DNA from: an uncultured Bacilli bacterium
GTDB lineage: Bacteria; Bacillota_I; Bacilli_A; RF39; UBA660
DNA length: 6,213 nt
Reading direction: 5' to 3'
NCBI GenBank assembly: GCA_949025205.1
Contig: CARMXJ010000061.1
Coordinates: 1 to 6,213, forward strand
Shown here piece by piece: positions 6,115 to 6,213 of the stretch. The notes under the pieces were generated by a model. The model saw nothing but the letters and a program-made list of their open reading frames with translations, was not told where the DNA came from and did not search any database. The first letter of the stretch is position 1. Each line of letters opens with the position of its first letter. Made by a program: the position numbers and the translations under genes.

Positions 6115-6140
6115 TAACGACCACCATCTTACTTATAAAC

Positions 6141-6149
6141 ATTGTATCA
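6141..6149 (-). promoter_or_regulatory. Extended -10 promoter of the glycosyltransferase gene
   Basis: The minus strand reads TGATACAAT: TG, one base, then TACAAT, five of six matches to TATAAT. No strong -35 is present; the position is T-rich. The start site would be near 6134, about 20 bases before the ATG, with the ribosome-binding site GGTGG at 6121-6125 between them. Confidence 0.5.
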
Positions 6150-6162
6150 TAGTTTTAGCAAG

Positions 6163-6188
6163 AAAAAGTAAAAAACTACGTTTTTCAC
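6163..6188 (-). terminator. A/T-rich hairpin with T-run, possible terminator of an upstream gene
   Basis: On the minus strand GTGAAAAAC pairs with GTTTTTTAC around a three-base loop (6168-6188, one C-A mismatch), followed by TTTTT (6163-6167). It lies after a stronger hairpin at 6192-6210 and before the glycosyltransferase promoter. Any gene it would terminate is outside the window. Confidence 0.35.
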
Positions 6189-6191
6189 TAA

Positions 6192-6210
6192 GAATCCCCC
6201 AAAGGGATTC
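6192..6210. repeat. GC-rich hairpin at the right edge
   Basis: GAATCCC (6192-6198) and GGGATTC (6204-6210) form a perfect 7-bp stem around a 5-base loop. The stem is unusually GC-rich for this window. No T-run follows directly on either strand inside the window. On the minus strand the second hairpin and T-run come 3 bases later, so the pair may act together as a terminator for a neighbour beyond the edge. Confidence 0.5.
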
Positions 6211-6213
6211 ATT

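Noticed and set aside
5413..6117. Two plus-strand ORFs antisense to the glycosyltransferase
   Set aside because: They overlap a full-length GT2 gene with all motifs intact and show no independent start signals.
1..6213. CRISPR array, transposon ends, riboswitch or T-box leader
   Set aside because: No regularly spaced repeats, no transposase or terminal inverted repeats, and no leader long enough to hold a riboswitch: the gaps between genes are about 100 bases or less except at the left end.
1..6213. Mycoplasma genetic code (TGA as Trp)
   Set aside because: TGA ends the DUF362 and ymfF genes at positions matching their expected lengths, and Trp residues are encoded by TGG.

Overview
This is a window from a low-GC Gram-positive chromosome (Bacillota, Bacilli-like, or a related Mycoplasmatota lineage). 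The basis is the strong A/T bias, purine-rich Shine-Dalgarno sites (AAGGAG, GGAGGG), a TTG start, and a YmfF/YmfH-type peptidase pair. TGA ends two genes (DUF362 and ymfF) and Trp is written TGG, so the standard bacterial code applies and the Mycoplasma code 4 does not. No gene identifies a species.

All six well-supported protein genes and the one tRNA lie on the minus strand, so transcription runs from right to left. From the right edge: a 99-base leader holds hairpins and a promoter, followed by a family 2 glycosyltransferase (5092-6114) that ends at a probable terminator. A new promoter with an extended -10 then serves an HD-domain phosphohydrolase with a TTG start (4491-4988). This is followed closely by two M16 peptidase-like genes, the inactive-type ymfF (3220-4470) and the HxxEH-bearing ymfH (1986-3230), which overlap by 11 bases. 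A 90-base gap carries a plausible promoter for a second two-gene unit, DUF1653 (1638-1895) and DUF362 (741-1619). Then comes tRNA-Arg(CCU) with an encoded CCA (620-696), followed by a terminator.

The stretch past the tRNA 3' end (1-619) is different. Its GC content is about 23% by hand count, against about 35% in sampled lines of the DUF362 gene. It holds one unrecognised minus-strand ORF that lacks a good ribosome-binding site and stays open upstream of its only ATG. It also holds the last codons of a possible plus-strand gene entering from the left. tRNA 3' ends are common integration sites, so this may be the edge of acquired or decaying DNA, but no integrase or att repeat is visible.

Functionally, YmfF and YmfH probably form a heterodimer, with the zinc site in one subunit and the substrate-binding Arg/Tyr pair in the other. 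The HD enzyme is probably co-transcribed with them. DUF1653 and DUF362 form a separate unit of unknown role. Most of the window looks like ordinary core chromosome, and I do not see a convincing new multi-gene system. The points most worth a second look are the tRNA-flanking segment, the HD-ymfF-ymfH grouping, and the ferredoxin-less DUF362 protein with a Cys cluster.
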